A DNA stretch of 64,000 bases from Aeromicrobium sp. Its GTDB lineage: Bacteria > Actinomycetota > Actinomycetes > Propionibacteriales > Nocardioidaceae. The notes beneath the pieces were generated by a model, which saw only the letters and a list, made by a program, of their open reading frames with translations, was not told where the DNA came from and made no database searches. The position numbers and the translations under genes were made by a program. The stretch is from NCBI RefSeq assembly GCF_023146395.1, contig NZ_JAGLCD010000010.1, positions 62,001-126,000 on the forward strand. Direction: 5' to 3'. Of the stretch, positions 16,449-24,743 are shown piece by piece. The stretch's first letter is position 1, and every line of letters begins with the position of its first letter.

Positions 16449-18812
16449 ATGTCCACGTTCTTGTACCGCCTCGGTCGCGGCATCTACGGCAAGCCTTGGC
16501 CGGTGATCCTCGGCTGGGCGCTGGTCCTTGTCGCGGTCGGCGGCGCCTTGGTGGTCAACGGGGTCAAGGTCACCTCCGAGATGAAGATTGACAACACCGA
16601 GGCCCAGCAGGTCCTCGACCGCGTCGTGGAAGAACTGCCCGAGGCATCTGGCGGTCAGGCCAGCGTGGTCTTCACCGTTCCCGAGGGCGAACAGCTGGAC
16701 ACGCCGCAACGGCTCGCCACCATCGCGCAGACCGTGCAGGACGTCTACGCCCTGGAGCAGGTGGTCAATCCAGCCGACCTGGTCGACGCCCAGGCGCAGC
16801 CGGGTGCCTCTGGCCAGGACCAGCCCGACGCAGGTCCGGAGGCTCCGGACGCGGGTCAGACGAACCCAGAACAACCAGGAGCAGAGCCGCCGCCCTACCA
16901 GCCGCTCGTCGTCGACGGCACCCCTGTACCGGGTGTGCTGGTCTCAACCCAGGCGCCCGTGGCTCTGTTCCAGTTCCAGTTCACCGTGCCCTCGACGTCG
17001 CTGACCGACGAAGAGGTGTCCGCGGTGCTCGAGGTCGTCGAGGACGCCGAGAACGGGGGAGCCGGCCTTCGCGTGCTGCCGAGCGACTCACTGAAAGCGA
17101 TCGAGATCCCGGTCGGTGCTGCCGAGGTCGTCGGCCTGGGGGTCGCGGCCGTGGTGTTGGTGCTCACCCTTGGCTCGCTCGTCGCCGCGGGGCTGCCCTT
17201 GATCACCGCTTTGGTCGGCGTCGGAATCGGCGTCGGCTCCGCGTTCGCGCTGTCGACCTCGGTCGAGATGAACAACGCCACCCCGGTGCTGGCACTGATG
17301 GTGGGTCTGGCGGTGGGCATCGACTACGCGCTGTTCGTGGTCAACCGGCAACGACGCTTGATCATCGACCAGCGGCTGGAGGCGCGTGAAGCAGCCGGCC
17401 GCGCGGTCGGTACCGCGGGCAGCGCCGTGCTGTTCGCCGGACTGACCGTGATCGTGGCTCTGGTCGCGCTGACCGTCATCGGGATCACGTTGCTCACCAC
17501 GATGGCTCTCGTAGCCGCAGGCACCGTGCTGCTGGCCGTCCTGATCGCGCTGACCCTGCTCCCGGCGCTGCTCGGACTCATTGGCGAGCGGATCGTCTCC
17601 ACCAAGGCGCGGCAGAAGGGACACGCCAAGCAGAAAGAGGGAACCCACACCGTGGCCGACCACTGGGTGAAGGCCGTGCTGCGCTTCCGCTGGCCGGTGG
17701 TCCTCGGCGTCGTCGCCGTACTCGGGGTGGGTGCCGTGCCTGCGGCCAGCTTGGATCTCGGTCTCCCGACCGGCGCCACGGCGAACACCGATACCGCCGC
17801 CCGGCAGAGCTACGAGGCCGTCACCCGAGGCTTCGGTGAGGGATTCAACGGGCCCCTGCTCGTGACCGTCGAGTCCGCCCAGGGCACTGCCGTCAGCCCG
17901 CAAACCCTCGGTGAGGTCACCCAGCAGCTGCAGCAACGTGACGACATCGTGGCCGCGGTGCCGGTCGGCACCAGCCCTGACGGTGCGATCTCCGTGCTGA
18001 GCGTCATCCCCACCTCCGGTCCAGACGACGATGCCACGGCCGACCTCGTCGAGACCCTGCGCGCCCCGTCCTCGTCCATCGCCCAGGACTACGACGTCGT
18101 GGTGGGCGTCACCGGCTTCACCGCGATCGGCATCGACATGTCCGACCGGCTGGCCGAGGTCGTGCCGGTCTATCTCGCCCTCATCGTCGCCCTCTCGCTG
18201 CTGATCCTGCTGGTGGTCTTCCGGTCCATCGTCGTGCCGGTCCAGGCCACGCTCGGGTTCCTGCTCAGCATCCTGGCCACCTTCGGCGTGACCACCGCCG
18301 TCTTCTCCTGGGGCTGGTTCGGTTGGCTGGTCGGCGTCGACACCGGCGGACCGTTGATGAGCTTCATCCCCGTCATCGTCACCGGGATCCTGTACGGCCT
18401 GGCGATGGACTACCAGGTGTTCCTGGTCTCCTCGATGCGCGAGTCCTACGTGCACGGCTACCACGGCCAAGCCAGCGTCGTGCACGGCTTCGACCAGGCG
18501 AGCCGGGTAGTCGTCGCGGCCGCGGTGATCATGGTGTCCGTCTTCGCCGGGTTCATCTTCACCGACGACGTGATGATCAAGCAGATCGGGTTCGCCCTCG
18601 CGGTGGGCATTCTCATCGACGCGTTCCTGGTGCGCATCACCTTGACGCCGGCGCTGATGGCGGTCTTCGGCGACAGGGCCTGGTGGCTGCCTCGCTGGTT
18701 GGACCGGATCCTGCCCGACCTCGACGTCGAAGGCGACCGCCTGCTGCAGATGCTCGAGCGGCACGAGCACGATGATGAGGGACGGCGCTCTGAGACGGTT
18801 GGCACGAGGTAG
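16449..18812 (+). CDS. MMPL/RND-type membrane transporter
   Basis: Transporter of 787 residues with the duplicated RND plan: an N-terminal helix, a first periplasmic loop, five or six helices (GLGVAAVVLVLTLGSLVAAG through ALLGLIGER), a second loop and a second helical block. The proton-relay-like motif AVGIDYALFVVNRQRR and its counterpart YGLAMDYQVFLVSSMRE are present. Family members export lipids or hydrophobic drugs. Oddly, the first loop (about residues 115-155) carries a low-complexity stretch rich in Q, P, D, G and A. A second, similarly arranged TetR-MMPL pair lies at 47-50 kb. AGGAGAG precedes ATG. Confidence 0.92.
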   Translation: MSTFLYRLGRGIYGKPWPVILGWALVLVAVGGALVVNGVKVTSEMKIDNTEAQQVLDRVVEELPEASGGQASVVFTVPEGEQLDTPQRLATIAQTVQDVYALEQVVNPADLVDAQAQPGASGQDQPDAGPEAPDAGQTNPEQPGAEPPPYQPLVVDGTPVPGVLVSTQAPVALFQFQFTVPSTSLTDEEVSAVLEVVEDAENGGAGLRVLPSDSLKAIEIPVGAAEVVGLGVAAVVLVLTLGSLVAAGLPLITALVGVGIGVGSAFALSTSVEMNNATPVLALMVGLAVGIDYALFVVNRQRRLIIDQRLEAREAAGRAVGTAGSAVLFAGLTVIVALVALTVIGITLLTTMALVAAGTVLLAVLIALTLLPALLGLIGERIVSTKARQKGHAKQKEGTHTVADHWVKAVLRFRWPVVLGVVAVLGVGAVPAASLDLGLPTGATANTDTAARQSYEAVTRGFGEGFNGPLLVTVESAQGTAVSPQTLGEVTQQLQQRDDIVAAVPVGTSPDGAISVLSVIPTSGPDDDATADLVETLRAPSSSIAQDYDVVVGVTGFTAIGIDMSDRLAEVVPVYLALIVALSLLILLVVFRSIVVPVQATLGFLLSILATFGVTTAVFSWGWFGWLVGVDTGGPLMSFIPVIVTGILYGLAMDYQVFLVSSMRESYVHGYHGQASVVHGFDQASRVVVAAAVIMVSVFAGFIFTDDVMIKQIGFALAVGILIDAFLVRITLTPALMAVFGDRAWWLPRWLDRILPDLDVEGDRLLQMLERHEHDDEGRRSETVGTR

Positions 18813-19242
18813 CAGGCAGGAGCAAAGGGCGGGCGCAACGTTCGTGGGCGTAAGCAGCCCCGTTCTCGAGGCATGGCTGGTCGTCGCGTTACTCCGCTGT
18901 CGAACGAGTGGCGGCATTCAACACCAGTGCCTACCTCCGGACCGAGGCGAGCGGGCGACGCGCGACGGACAGGCTTGATCGCGGTCAACCACGGCGGGGG
19001 GCCCGCGAAGGCACTCACCCGCAGGAGTGAGGCCAGTCGCGACCGGGGACTGCGCTCGGTGGTGCCCGCGCAGGCGCTGCTTGTGCAGCGCCAGTCCCGC
19101 GGTTCTGGAGACTGGCGCCTACAGCGGTGCGCCAGGGCCCTGTCCCACCGCCGCTGTCGCCCAGTGAAGCACGAGTCGCGACCAACGGAGGCCTCGCTCG
19201 GGCGAGATGCCGCTCGTCACCAGGCGCGCGCTGGTAGGCGAG
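18813..19242. other. Convergent intergenic region without a gene
   Basis: 430 bp between the MMPL stop and the SDR stop. Open frames here show no domain. The only structure noted is the hairpin at 19088-19118. Confidence 0.5.
19088..19118. terminator. Hairpin between convergent genes
   Basis: A perfect 9-bp stem, GCGCCAGTC (19088-19096) with GACTGGCGC (19110-19118), closing a 13-base loop. It has no T-run, but its position between the convergent MMPL and SDR genes fits a bidirectional terminator. Confidence 0.35.
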
Positions 19243-20010
19243 TCACCATGCGGTGAGCCCGCCGTCGATGACCAGGTTCGCACCGGTCACCCAAGAAGCT
19301 TCATCCGATGCCAGGTAGAGGGCTCCGTAGGCGATGTCGTCTGCTGTGCCAGCCCGCTTGATCATGTGCTTCTGGAGCAGGTCTGCCATCGTGTCCTGGA
19401 ACTCCGGAGCCTCCATCATGGGCGCCGTCGCGGGAGTGGCGACCAAGCCGGGCGAGATGCTGTTGGCGCGGACACCGAACGCCGCACCCTCCGCCGCCAG
19501 CTGGCGGATAAGCGCGATCACGCCCCCTTTGGTCGCCGCATGCGCGAAGTCGCCGAGAGACTCGAAGCCGATGAGTCCGGCGGTGGACGCGGTGTTGACG
19601 ATCGCGCCGCCGCGAGTCTTGAGAAGCGGGAAGGCGTGATGGCATGCCCCGTAGATCAGGTCGAGCTCGTTACGGATCGTGAACTGCCACACGTCCCAGG
19701 TCATGTGCTCCACCGGGGCGAACTTTGGCGCGGAGGCGTTGTTGTACAGGATGTCGATCTGGCCATAGCGGTCGATTCCCCAGTCGAGCCAGCTCTTCAC
19801 CTCGTCCCCCTCGGCGAGGTCCACCACGCGGAAGACTGAATCGCCACCGGCGGCGTCGACCAGCTCGACGGTCTCGTCGCCCCCCTCTTGCTTGACGTCA
19901 GCACCCACCACGCGCGCCCCCTCGTGCGCGAAGAGGAGCGCTGCCGCGCGGCCTTGGCCGCCGCCCGTGCCGGTGATGAACGCCACCTTCCCTTGCAGTC
20001 TGCCTGCCAT
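19243..20010 (-). CDS. Short-chain dehydrogenase/reductase, variant active site
   Basis: Classical-length SDR of 255 residues. The cofactor motif TGTGGGQG (G-x3-G-x-G) is near residue 13-20, NNAS near 88, and the serine region NTASTAGLIG near 137. The catalytic tetrad tyrosine is replaced: the Y-x-x-x-K position reads HAATK (FAHAATKGG). I recall related SDRs with histidine here, so the change may define a subfamily rather than a dead enzyme. RANSISPGLVATPATA and VTGANLVIDGG close the fold. Substrate unknown. It is divergent from a TetR gene, with an inverted repeat between them, and is likely its target. Confidence 0.88.
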   Translation of the reverse strand: MAGRLQGKVAFITGTGGGQGRAAALLFAHEGARVVGADVKQEGGDETVELVDAAGGDSVFRVVDLAEGDEVKSWLDWGIDRYGQIDILYNNASAPKFAPVEHMTWDVWQFTIRNELDLIYGACHHAFPLLKTRGGAIVNTASTAGLIGFESLGDFAHAATKGGVIALIRQLAAEGAAFGVRANSISPGLVATPATAPMMEAPEFQDTMADLLQKHMIKRAGTADDIAYGALYLASDEASWVTGANLVIDGGLTAW

Positions 20011-20075
20011 CGTGTGTGCTCCGTAATCGTGAAAGCGAGTGCCGGCGCGGAGTGGCACTCGGCCCCAAGCCTTCG

Positions 20076-20097
20076 ATACATACGTGCGTGCATGTAT
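20076..20097. promoter_or_regulatory. Inverted-repeat operator candidate (SDR / TetR)
   Basis: ATACAT (20076-20081) and ATGTAT (20092-20097) form an inverted repeat in the spacer between the divergent SDR and tetR starts. The right half continues as GCATGTATGC, which recurs at 23291-23300 in a second, more perfect site. Probable TetR-type operator. Confidence 0.5.
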
Positions 20098-20108
20098 GCT
20101 CCAGTGTC

Positions 20109-20705
20109 GTGCCTGTGAAGACGAAGACGCAAGAGGAACGCTCAGCCTCCACCCGCCGAGCGCTGCTGGACGCCACCGTGGCCTGTCTGGCCGAGGTCGG
20201 CTACGCCGGGACCACCAGCGCAGCGGTTGCGGATCGGGCTGGCTTCTCGCGTGGAGCGCAGCTGCACCACTTCGGTAGTCGTGATCAGTTGGTGGTCGCC
20301 GCCGTGGAGCACCTGGCCCACCTCCGTCTGGGGGCCGTGCGCGAGCAGCTGTCGCAGCTGGGCGCGAAGGGCGACGCGATGCCTGCGGGGCCGGAGGCTG
20401 CTCTGGGACTTCTGGCGGAAGCCTTGTCGGGACCGTTGTATGCAGCGTCGCTCGAGTTGTGGGTGGCCGCCCGTGCTGACCCCACCCTGCGGGAGGAGCT
20501 GGTGCCGGCGGAAGACCGCGTCAACGCCGAGCTTGCCGAGATCTGCCGCACCTACGTCACCGACGATCCCGTGGAGATTCGCTTGACCCTCGACCTGCTC
20601 CTTGGCCGCGGGGTCAGCGGCCTGCTGATCCCTCATCAACGGGCACATGAGATCGAGGCTCTGTCGGCCTGGACGCGACGTCTGACCGGGCACCCTCGTG
20701 GTTGA
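20109..20705 (+). CDS. TetR-family regulator
   Basis: TetR protein of 198 residues. HTH: STRRALLDATVACLAEVGYA, then AAVADRAGFSRGAQLHHFGS, with the expected HF pair. The C-terminal ligand region ends ALSAWTRRLTGHPRG. I start at GTG 20109 (GTG 20115 is an alternative); the open frame to 20016 runs back across the operator. The stop overlaps the thioesterase start, so the two are co-transcribed. Likely controls itself, the divergent SDR and perhaps the 23.3 kb gene that shares the operator motif. Confidence 0.87.
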   Translation: MPVKTKTQEERSASTRRALLDATVACLAEVGYAGTTSAAVADRAGFSRGAQLHHFGSRDQLVVAAVEHLAHLRLGAVREQLSQLGAKGDAMPAGPEAALGLLAEALSGPLYAASLELWVAARADPTLREELVPAEDRVNAELAEICRTYVTDDPVEIRLTLDLLLGRGVSGLLIPHQRAHEIEALSAWTRRLTGHPRG

Positions 20706-21201
20706 CATCCAAGCTTTGTTGGCGACGTGGGAGCAGAAGTTCGGCCCGCACCCCGACGGCGCGCTTCTGCCCGCACACCATGGCCAATGCCTCGGATGCG
20801 GGCCCGACAATCCCCACGGTCATCACCTGCGCGTCTCTCGCCGAGGTGAAGGCGTCGTCGCGCAGCACGTCTTCGACGATCGTCATGAGGGCGCGCCAGG
20901 CATCGTGCACGGGGGAGCAGTCGCGACCGTCTTTGACGACCTGTTCGGCTTCCTCCTGTACCTGGCGGGCGAGCCCGCGGTAACCCGGCAGCTGAGTGTC
21001 GAGTATCTCTCGCCGGCGCTGATCGGCACGCCTTACTCACTGGAGGCAGCCGTGACCGGCCGTGAAGGGCGCAGGCTGTTCGTCACCGCCACCCTCGCTG
21101 GGGCGAACGGCGCACAAGTGGCAACGTCGACAGCCACCTTCGTCACCGTCGGTGTGGACCACTTCCACCGGGACATGACCGGAAGAATCGATGACGAATG
21201 A
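20698..21201 (+). CDS. PaaI-family hotdog thioesterase
   Basis: Acyl-CoA thioesterase-like protein of 167 residues. The hotdog signature HGGAVATVFDDLFGFLLY lies near residue 77-95, preceded by CLGCGPDNPHGHHL, a segment common in this subfamily. The expected acidic residue follows the HGG loop. GTG at 20698 overlaps the tetR stop by eight bases. Together with the SDR and regulator it suggests degradation or detoxification of an acyl or aromatic CoA ester; the substrate is not known. Confidence 0.85.
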   Translation: MVDIQALLATWEQKFGPHPDGALLPAHHGQCLGCGPDNPHGHHLRVSRRGEGVVAQHVFDDRHEGAPGIVHGGAVATVFDDLFGFLLYLAGEPAVTRQLSVEYLSPALIGTPYSLEAAVTGREGRRLFVTATLAGANGAQVATSTATFVTVGVDHFHRDMTGRIDDE

Positions 21202-21342
21202 CGACAGGGCCACAGGCACGGCGACGCAGGCGCTCCGGCAATCACTCGATGTCCGAGCACGCCACACAGACAGCACCGCACTGTGGCGGCGCAAGGTCGG
21301 GAAGGCCGACCACAATCTGTTCACTCATGATGGAGGTGCGCA

Positions 21343-21825
21343 ATGGCGGCAACGGGCCTGCTCTCGGTGGGTGAACTGGCACCGGACTTCGAGCTACCCG
21401 ACCAGACGGGAGACCGAGTCAGCCTGACCGGGCTGCTCGGTCACGGTGCCCTCGTCATGTTCTTCTACCCGGCGGCAATGAGTCCGGGCTGTACCGCACA
21501 GAGCTTCCACTTCCGCGACCTCGGCGCAGAGTTCGCCGAACTCGGTGCCAGCCTGGTGGGCGTCAGCCAGGACTCCGTGGAGCGCCAGCGTCAGTTCGAC
21601 GAGGCCAACCACCTGGGCTACCCCCTGCTGGCGGATGTGACCGGAGAGGTCTGCCGCAAGTACGGCGTAGCCCGAACCGGCGCCCCCGCCCGACTCCTGC
21701 CGATGCGCCGCTCGACGTGCGTCATCGCGCCTGATCGGCACATCATGACCGTGGTCCACAGCGAACTGCGGATGGACGCACACGCGGATCGAGCACTCGC
21801 AGCGTTGCGCCACGCAGCCTCCTAA
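21343..21825 (+). CDS. Peroxiredoxin, Bcp/AhpC-TSA type
   Basis: Thiol peroxidase of 160 residues. The peroxidatic cysteine is in YPAAMSPGCTAQS (near residue 51), matching the P-x3-T/S-x2-C pattern; APDFELPDQTGDRVSLTGLL opens the thioredoxin-like fold. No clear resolving cysteine appears five residues on (AQSFH), so it is probably a 1-Cys form or uses the cysteine at EVCRKYGV. GGAGG lies nine bases before the ATG. Stand-alone gene in a run of regulators. Confidence 0.9.
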   Translation: MAATGLLSVGELAPDFELPDQTGDRVSLTGLLGHGALVMFFYPAAMSPGCTAQSFHFRDLGAEFAELGASLVGVSQDSVERQRQFDEANHLGYPLLADVTGEVCRKYGVARTGAPARLLPMRRSTCVIAPDRHIMTVVHSELRMDAHADRALAALRHAAS

Positions 21826-21938
21826 CGCCGTGACGGCCGGGCCTGGGGGAGTCATGGGCACGACTGGCTCAGATCAACCTTCGACCATGCGATGCCCGCT
21901 CCCGCTGCCGGCTCGCCAGCGCCGGCGAGAGACGTCCC

Positions 21939-22577
21939 ATGCGTGACGGGGGCGCCGAAGATCGCGGCCCGCAGGGCCGTGGGCCGTCAGGGCGGACGGG
22001 ACGCCGCCTCGGCCCTAGCACCACCCGGGCGGCCATCTCAACGGCGGCCCTGCACGAGTTCGCCGCATCGGGTTACGAGGGTGCGAGCGTCAGATCGATC
22101 GGGCGACTGGCGGGCGTCGACCCCGCACTCATCGCGTACTTCTTCGGCTCCAAGCGCGGCCTGTTCGATGAGGTGACGCGTCTTCCCATCGAAGCACCCC
22201 AAGTCGTGAGCCTCGTGCTTGACGGCGAACGAGCAGCCGTGGGAAGACGCCTGGCCCGGGTGGTCCTCGAAACGCTGGCCGACGCCCGGAACCGTGCCGC
22301 GATGCTGGCACTCCTGCGGTCGGCCAGTCACGATCGCGAAACCGCGACACTCATCCGTCTGGCAGTCGTTGGCGACGTACTGATGCCCATCACGACAGCC
22401 CTCGACGTGGCCGACGCCGAACTGCGTGCCGAGCTCGCAATGGCTCAGATCTCCGGATTCATCTTCGCGCGGCACATCATTGAGGTCGACGCGATGGGCG
22501 CCAGCGACCTCGACCGACTCACAACGGCACTCGGCGGCATCCTTCAACACTGCCTGACAGCTCCCGTGGGGAACTAA
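21939..22577 (+). CDS. TetR-family regulator
   Basis: TetR protein of 212 residues with a glycine/arginine-rich leader of about 28 residues before the HTH (TRAAISTAALHEFAASGYEG, then RSIGRLAGVDPALIAYFFGS). The C-terminal domain resembles the TetR_C_17-like group (VVLETLADARNRAAMLALLR). ATG 21939 has GAGAG ten bases upstream. No adjacent partner gene is obvious; the target is unknown. Confidence 0.82.
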   Translation: MRDGGAEDRGPQGRGPSGRTGRRLGPSTTRAAISTAALHEFAASGYEGASVRSIGRLAGVDPALIAYFFGSKRGLFDEVTRLPIEAPQVVSLVLDGERAAVGRRLARVVLETLADARNRAAMLALLRSASHDRETATLIRLAVVGDVLMPITTALDVADAELRAELAMAQISGFIFARHIIEVDAMGASDLDRLTTALGGILQHCLTAPVGN

Positions 22578-22682
22578 CCGGATGGACTGCCCACCGGGCA
22601 CCTAGTCTGCGCCGCAAGTGCGTGGGGCCGTGGTCGACCGCGTCGGCGCTTCAACGACGCGCGGGCTCGATACGATCCGTCT

Positions 22683-23129
22683 GTGCAGGATGTCCAGCGG
22701 GCGGTCGAACGTCTGGGAAGCGCGTTGGAGGACAACGGCATGCCGCGCATGCCGTCCCGGGTCCTCGCCCACCTCATGGCCGAAGACCGGGGGCAGTGCA
22801 CCGCAGCGGAGCTGGCCGCTGCCTTGCGGGTCTCACCCGCCGCGGTCTCGGGCGCGGTGCGGTTCCTCACCCAGCACGGACTCGTTGTCAAGGAACGCCG
22901 ACCTTCTGGTCGCGGCGACGTGTACAGACTTGTCGACGGAGACGTCTGGGCGACCCTCATCGCCGCCAGGCACGCCCAGTTCGAGCACTACCTCGCATCC
23001 CTGGACGCGGCCGTGTCGCTCCTCGAACCGGGCAGCCCTGGCCGGGCCAGATTCGAGTCGACCCGCCAATGCATCGCCTTGGCCCAGGAGTGCGTCGCCG
23101 AGCTGGCCGAGCGCTGGTCAGCCACGTGA
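22683..23129 (+). CDS. MarR/GbsR-like transcriptional regulator
   Basis: Winged-helix protein of 148 residues. ARVLAHL-type entry (RVLAHLMAEDRGQCTAAELA), recognition helix VSPAAVSGAVRFLTQHGLVV and wing KERRPSGRGDVYRL identify a MarR-superfamily fold, closest in style to GbsR-type regulators. The C-terminal helices form the dimer interface. GTG 22683 is the first good start. It lies 200 bases before the small membrane protein and may control it or an exporter elsewhere. Confidence 0.82.
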   Translation: MQDVQRAVERLGSALEDNGMPRMPSRVLAHLMAEDRGQCTAAELAAALRVSPAAVSGAVRFLTQHGLVVKERRPSGRGDVYRLVDGDVWATLIAARHAQFEHYLASLDAAVSLLEPGSPGRARFESTRQCIALAQECVAELAERWSAT

Positions 23130-23275
23130 GCACCGCTGCGCCCAAGCGTCCGTAACGACACCAAGTCCTTGTGCTCCGAAATGGATGAGGTGCACGGTCG
23201 TGGTCCCTCTGGTCGGCTCCGGACCGCGTTCACCTACAAGCGAACGCACTCGTAGTACCACGCTGCCCTGACTTA

Positions 23276-23299
23276 CATACATGCATGACGGCATGTATG
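23276..23299. promoter_or_regulatory. Perfect inverted repeat, TetR-type operator candidate
   Basis: CATACATGC (23276-23284) and GCATGTATG (23291-23299) are exact complements separated by six bases. The site lies 32 bases before the start of the small membrane protein and shares its half-site with the SDR/TetR operator at 20076-20097. Confidence 0.55.
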
Positions 23300-23330
23300 C
23301 TCGATGCAAGGCACACGATCGAGAGGGTCG

Positions 23331-23687
23331 ATGTCCGGCGGAGGTGTCGCGATGCGCGCTCACAATGACTGGCAAGCGCTGGCCAGCCTGCTCCTCGACG
23401 TAGGCTGGTACCTCATGTGGTTGACCTACGGTGGCCTCGTCGCCCTCGGCAGCTGCTGGTGCCTGGGTTATGGGGGATACCGGGCGTGGCAGGAATGGGA
23501 CCGCGACTGGAGTCAACGACGAGCCGAGCGGCGCCTGCAACGGACCGAGCGCCGCCTGCAGCGGGAAATCGACGTCGGGCTGCGGCAGGTCGAACACTTC
23601 CTGCAACACGAGATGCCGGTCGCGACAGCGGAAGGAACCGAGACGAAACGGCGGCCCCAAAGCAGAGGCGACGAAGCGGATCTTTGA
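23331..23687 (+). CDS. Small membrane protein with charged coiled-coil tail
   Basis: Protein of 118 residues, not recognised. A hydrophobic segment (LLLDVGWYLMWLTYGGLVAL, about 20-45) is followed by a strongly charged helix with repeats of RRLQRTERRLQREID, likely a coiled coil, and a basic end. GAGAGG lies four bases before ATG 23331, which I prefer to the upstream 23304. The operator-like palindrome in front suggests control by the TetR encoded at 20109. Function unknown. Confidence 0.55.
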   Translation: MSGGGVAMRAHNDWQALASLLLDVGWYLMWLTYGGLVALGSCWCLGYGGYRAWQEWDRDWSQRRAERRLQRTERRLQREIDVGLRQVEHFLQHEMPVATAEGTETKRRPQSRGDEADL

Positions 23688-23757
23688 CCACTCGCCCAGC
23701 CGCTCGGTCGACTTGGCTGCACGAAGCCAAGGGCCGGGTGCGCGACTGGAGCTTGAA

Positions 23758-24102
23758 CTAGCGCTCCTGCCCCTCCGGAGTCTCCGCATTCCACCGACCG
23801 TTCCACCGGTCGACGGCAAGAAACACCTGCCTGAGGTCGCGCCCCCGGGCGGTGAGTTCATAGCGCAGGCAGCCATCGTCGGAGCGCCGAACGACAACGC
23901 CGGCCTGACAGAGCTCCTCGAGCCGTTGAGTCAGCAAGCGCGATGAGAGATGCGGAACCGCGTCGAGCAGGTCGGTGAAGCGGACCGGGCCGGCGAACAT
24001 CGGCCGCACGATCGCAGACGTCCACCGTCTCCCCAGGAACTCGATCGACTCCTGGAAGCGCGGGCAGTGGCTCGCATCCAAGTCCTCGATCACCACCTTC
24101 AC
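23758..24102 (-). CDS. HxlR-family transcriptional regulator
   Basis: Winged-helix regulator of 114 residues with the HxlR signature: FLGRRWTSAIVRPMFAGPVR, FTDLLDAVPHLSSRLLTQRL, and wing VVRRSDDGCLRYELTARGR. The usual conserved cysteine near the N-terminus is present (HCPRF). It is divergent from a DoxX gene, with a palindrome between them, an arrangement typical of HxlR repressors and their targets. Confidence 0.9.
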   Translation of the reverse strand: MKVVIEDLDASHCPRFQESIEFLGRRWTSAIVRPMFAGPVRFTDLLDAVPHLSSRLLTQRLEELCQAGVVVRRSDDGCLRYELTARGRDLRQVFLAVDRWNGRWNAETPEGQER

Positions 24103-24127
24103 AGCATTGCACGAATGCCAGCTACGC

Positions 24128-24151
24128 CGTAGATTACTAATAGTAACTACG
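24128..24151. promoter_or_regulatory. HxlR operator candidate
   Basis: TTACTA-A-TAGTAA (24134-24146) is a perfect 13-bp palindrome, flanked by CGTAG (24128-24132) and CTACG (24147-24151), which also pair apart from one extra base on the left. It lies in the short A+T-rich spacer between the divergent hxlR and doxX genes. Confidence 0.6.
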
Positions 24152-24182
24152 CTTCGTAAGCGAATATCGAGGAGGTACAGCC

Positions 24183-24608
24183 GTGGTCGAGTGGTTCGTG
24201 CTCGGCGGGCGGGTATTGTTCGCTGTCCTGTTTCTGGGGAGCGGAGTAGGGCACCTCACGCAGACGCAGATGATGGCTGGCTACGCCCAGAGCAAAGGGG
24301 TGCCGTTCGCCCGAGCGTCGGTTCTGGGCACCGGCGTCCTGATCATCGTGGGCGCCGCGATGGTGTTGCTGGGCGTGTGGGCGGACTTGGGTGCGTTGCT
24401 TCTGGTGGCGTTCCTCCTCCCGACCGCGATTGTGATGCACGGCTTCTGGAGCGTGTCTGACCCGCAGGGCAAGCAGATGGAGCAGACACAGTTCTTGAAG
24501 GACCTCTCCCTCGCCGGGGCGGCGCTGATGCTGTTCGCCTTCTTCGCTGCCACACCAGACCTCGGTCTCACACTCACCGATCCGCTGATGGGCGATCTGT
24601 TCGACTGA
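24183..24608 (+). CDS. DoxX-family membrane protein
   Basis: Membrane protein of 141 residues with four predicted helices: LGGRVLFAVLFLGSGVGHL, a second around VLGTGVLIIVGAAMVLLG, a third LGALLLVAFLLPTAIV and a C-terminal one. The layout (GSGVGHL after helix one, HGFW before the last loop) is that of the DoxX/SURF4-like family, associated with redox stress and thiol metabolism. GGAGGT precedes the GTG. Probably repressed by the divergent HxlR protein, which often responds to electrophiles. Confidence 0.82.
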   Translation: MVEWFVLGGRVLFAVLFLGSGVGHLTQTQMMAGYAQSKGVPFARASVLGTGVLIIVGAAMVLLGVWADLGALLLVAFLLPTAIVMHGFWSVSDPQGKQMEQTQFLKDLSLAGAALMLFAFFAATPDLGLTLTDPLMGDLFD

Positions 24609-24743
24609 GCTGGGCACGACTCGTTGGTAGATCCTGCCGCGGATCTTCATCGGCATCACCCAAAGCCGATTTCCGGGCCGAGCCGTGACAAGTAGGCCAC
24701 CTATCTCGTGGGACAACGAAGAAGAAAACTAGAGGAGGATCCG

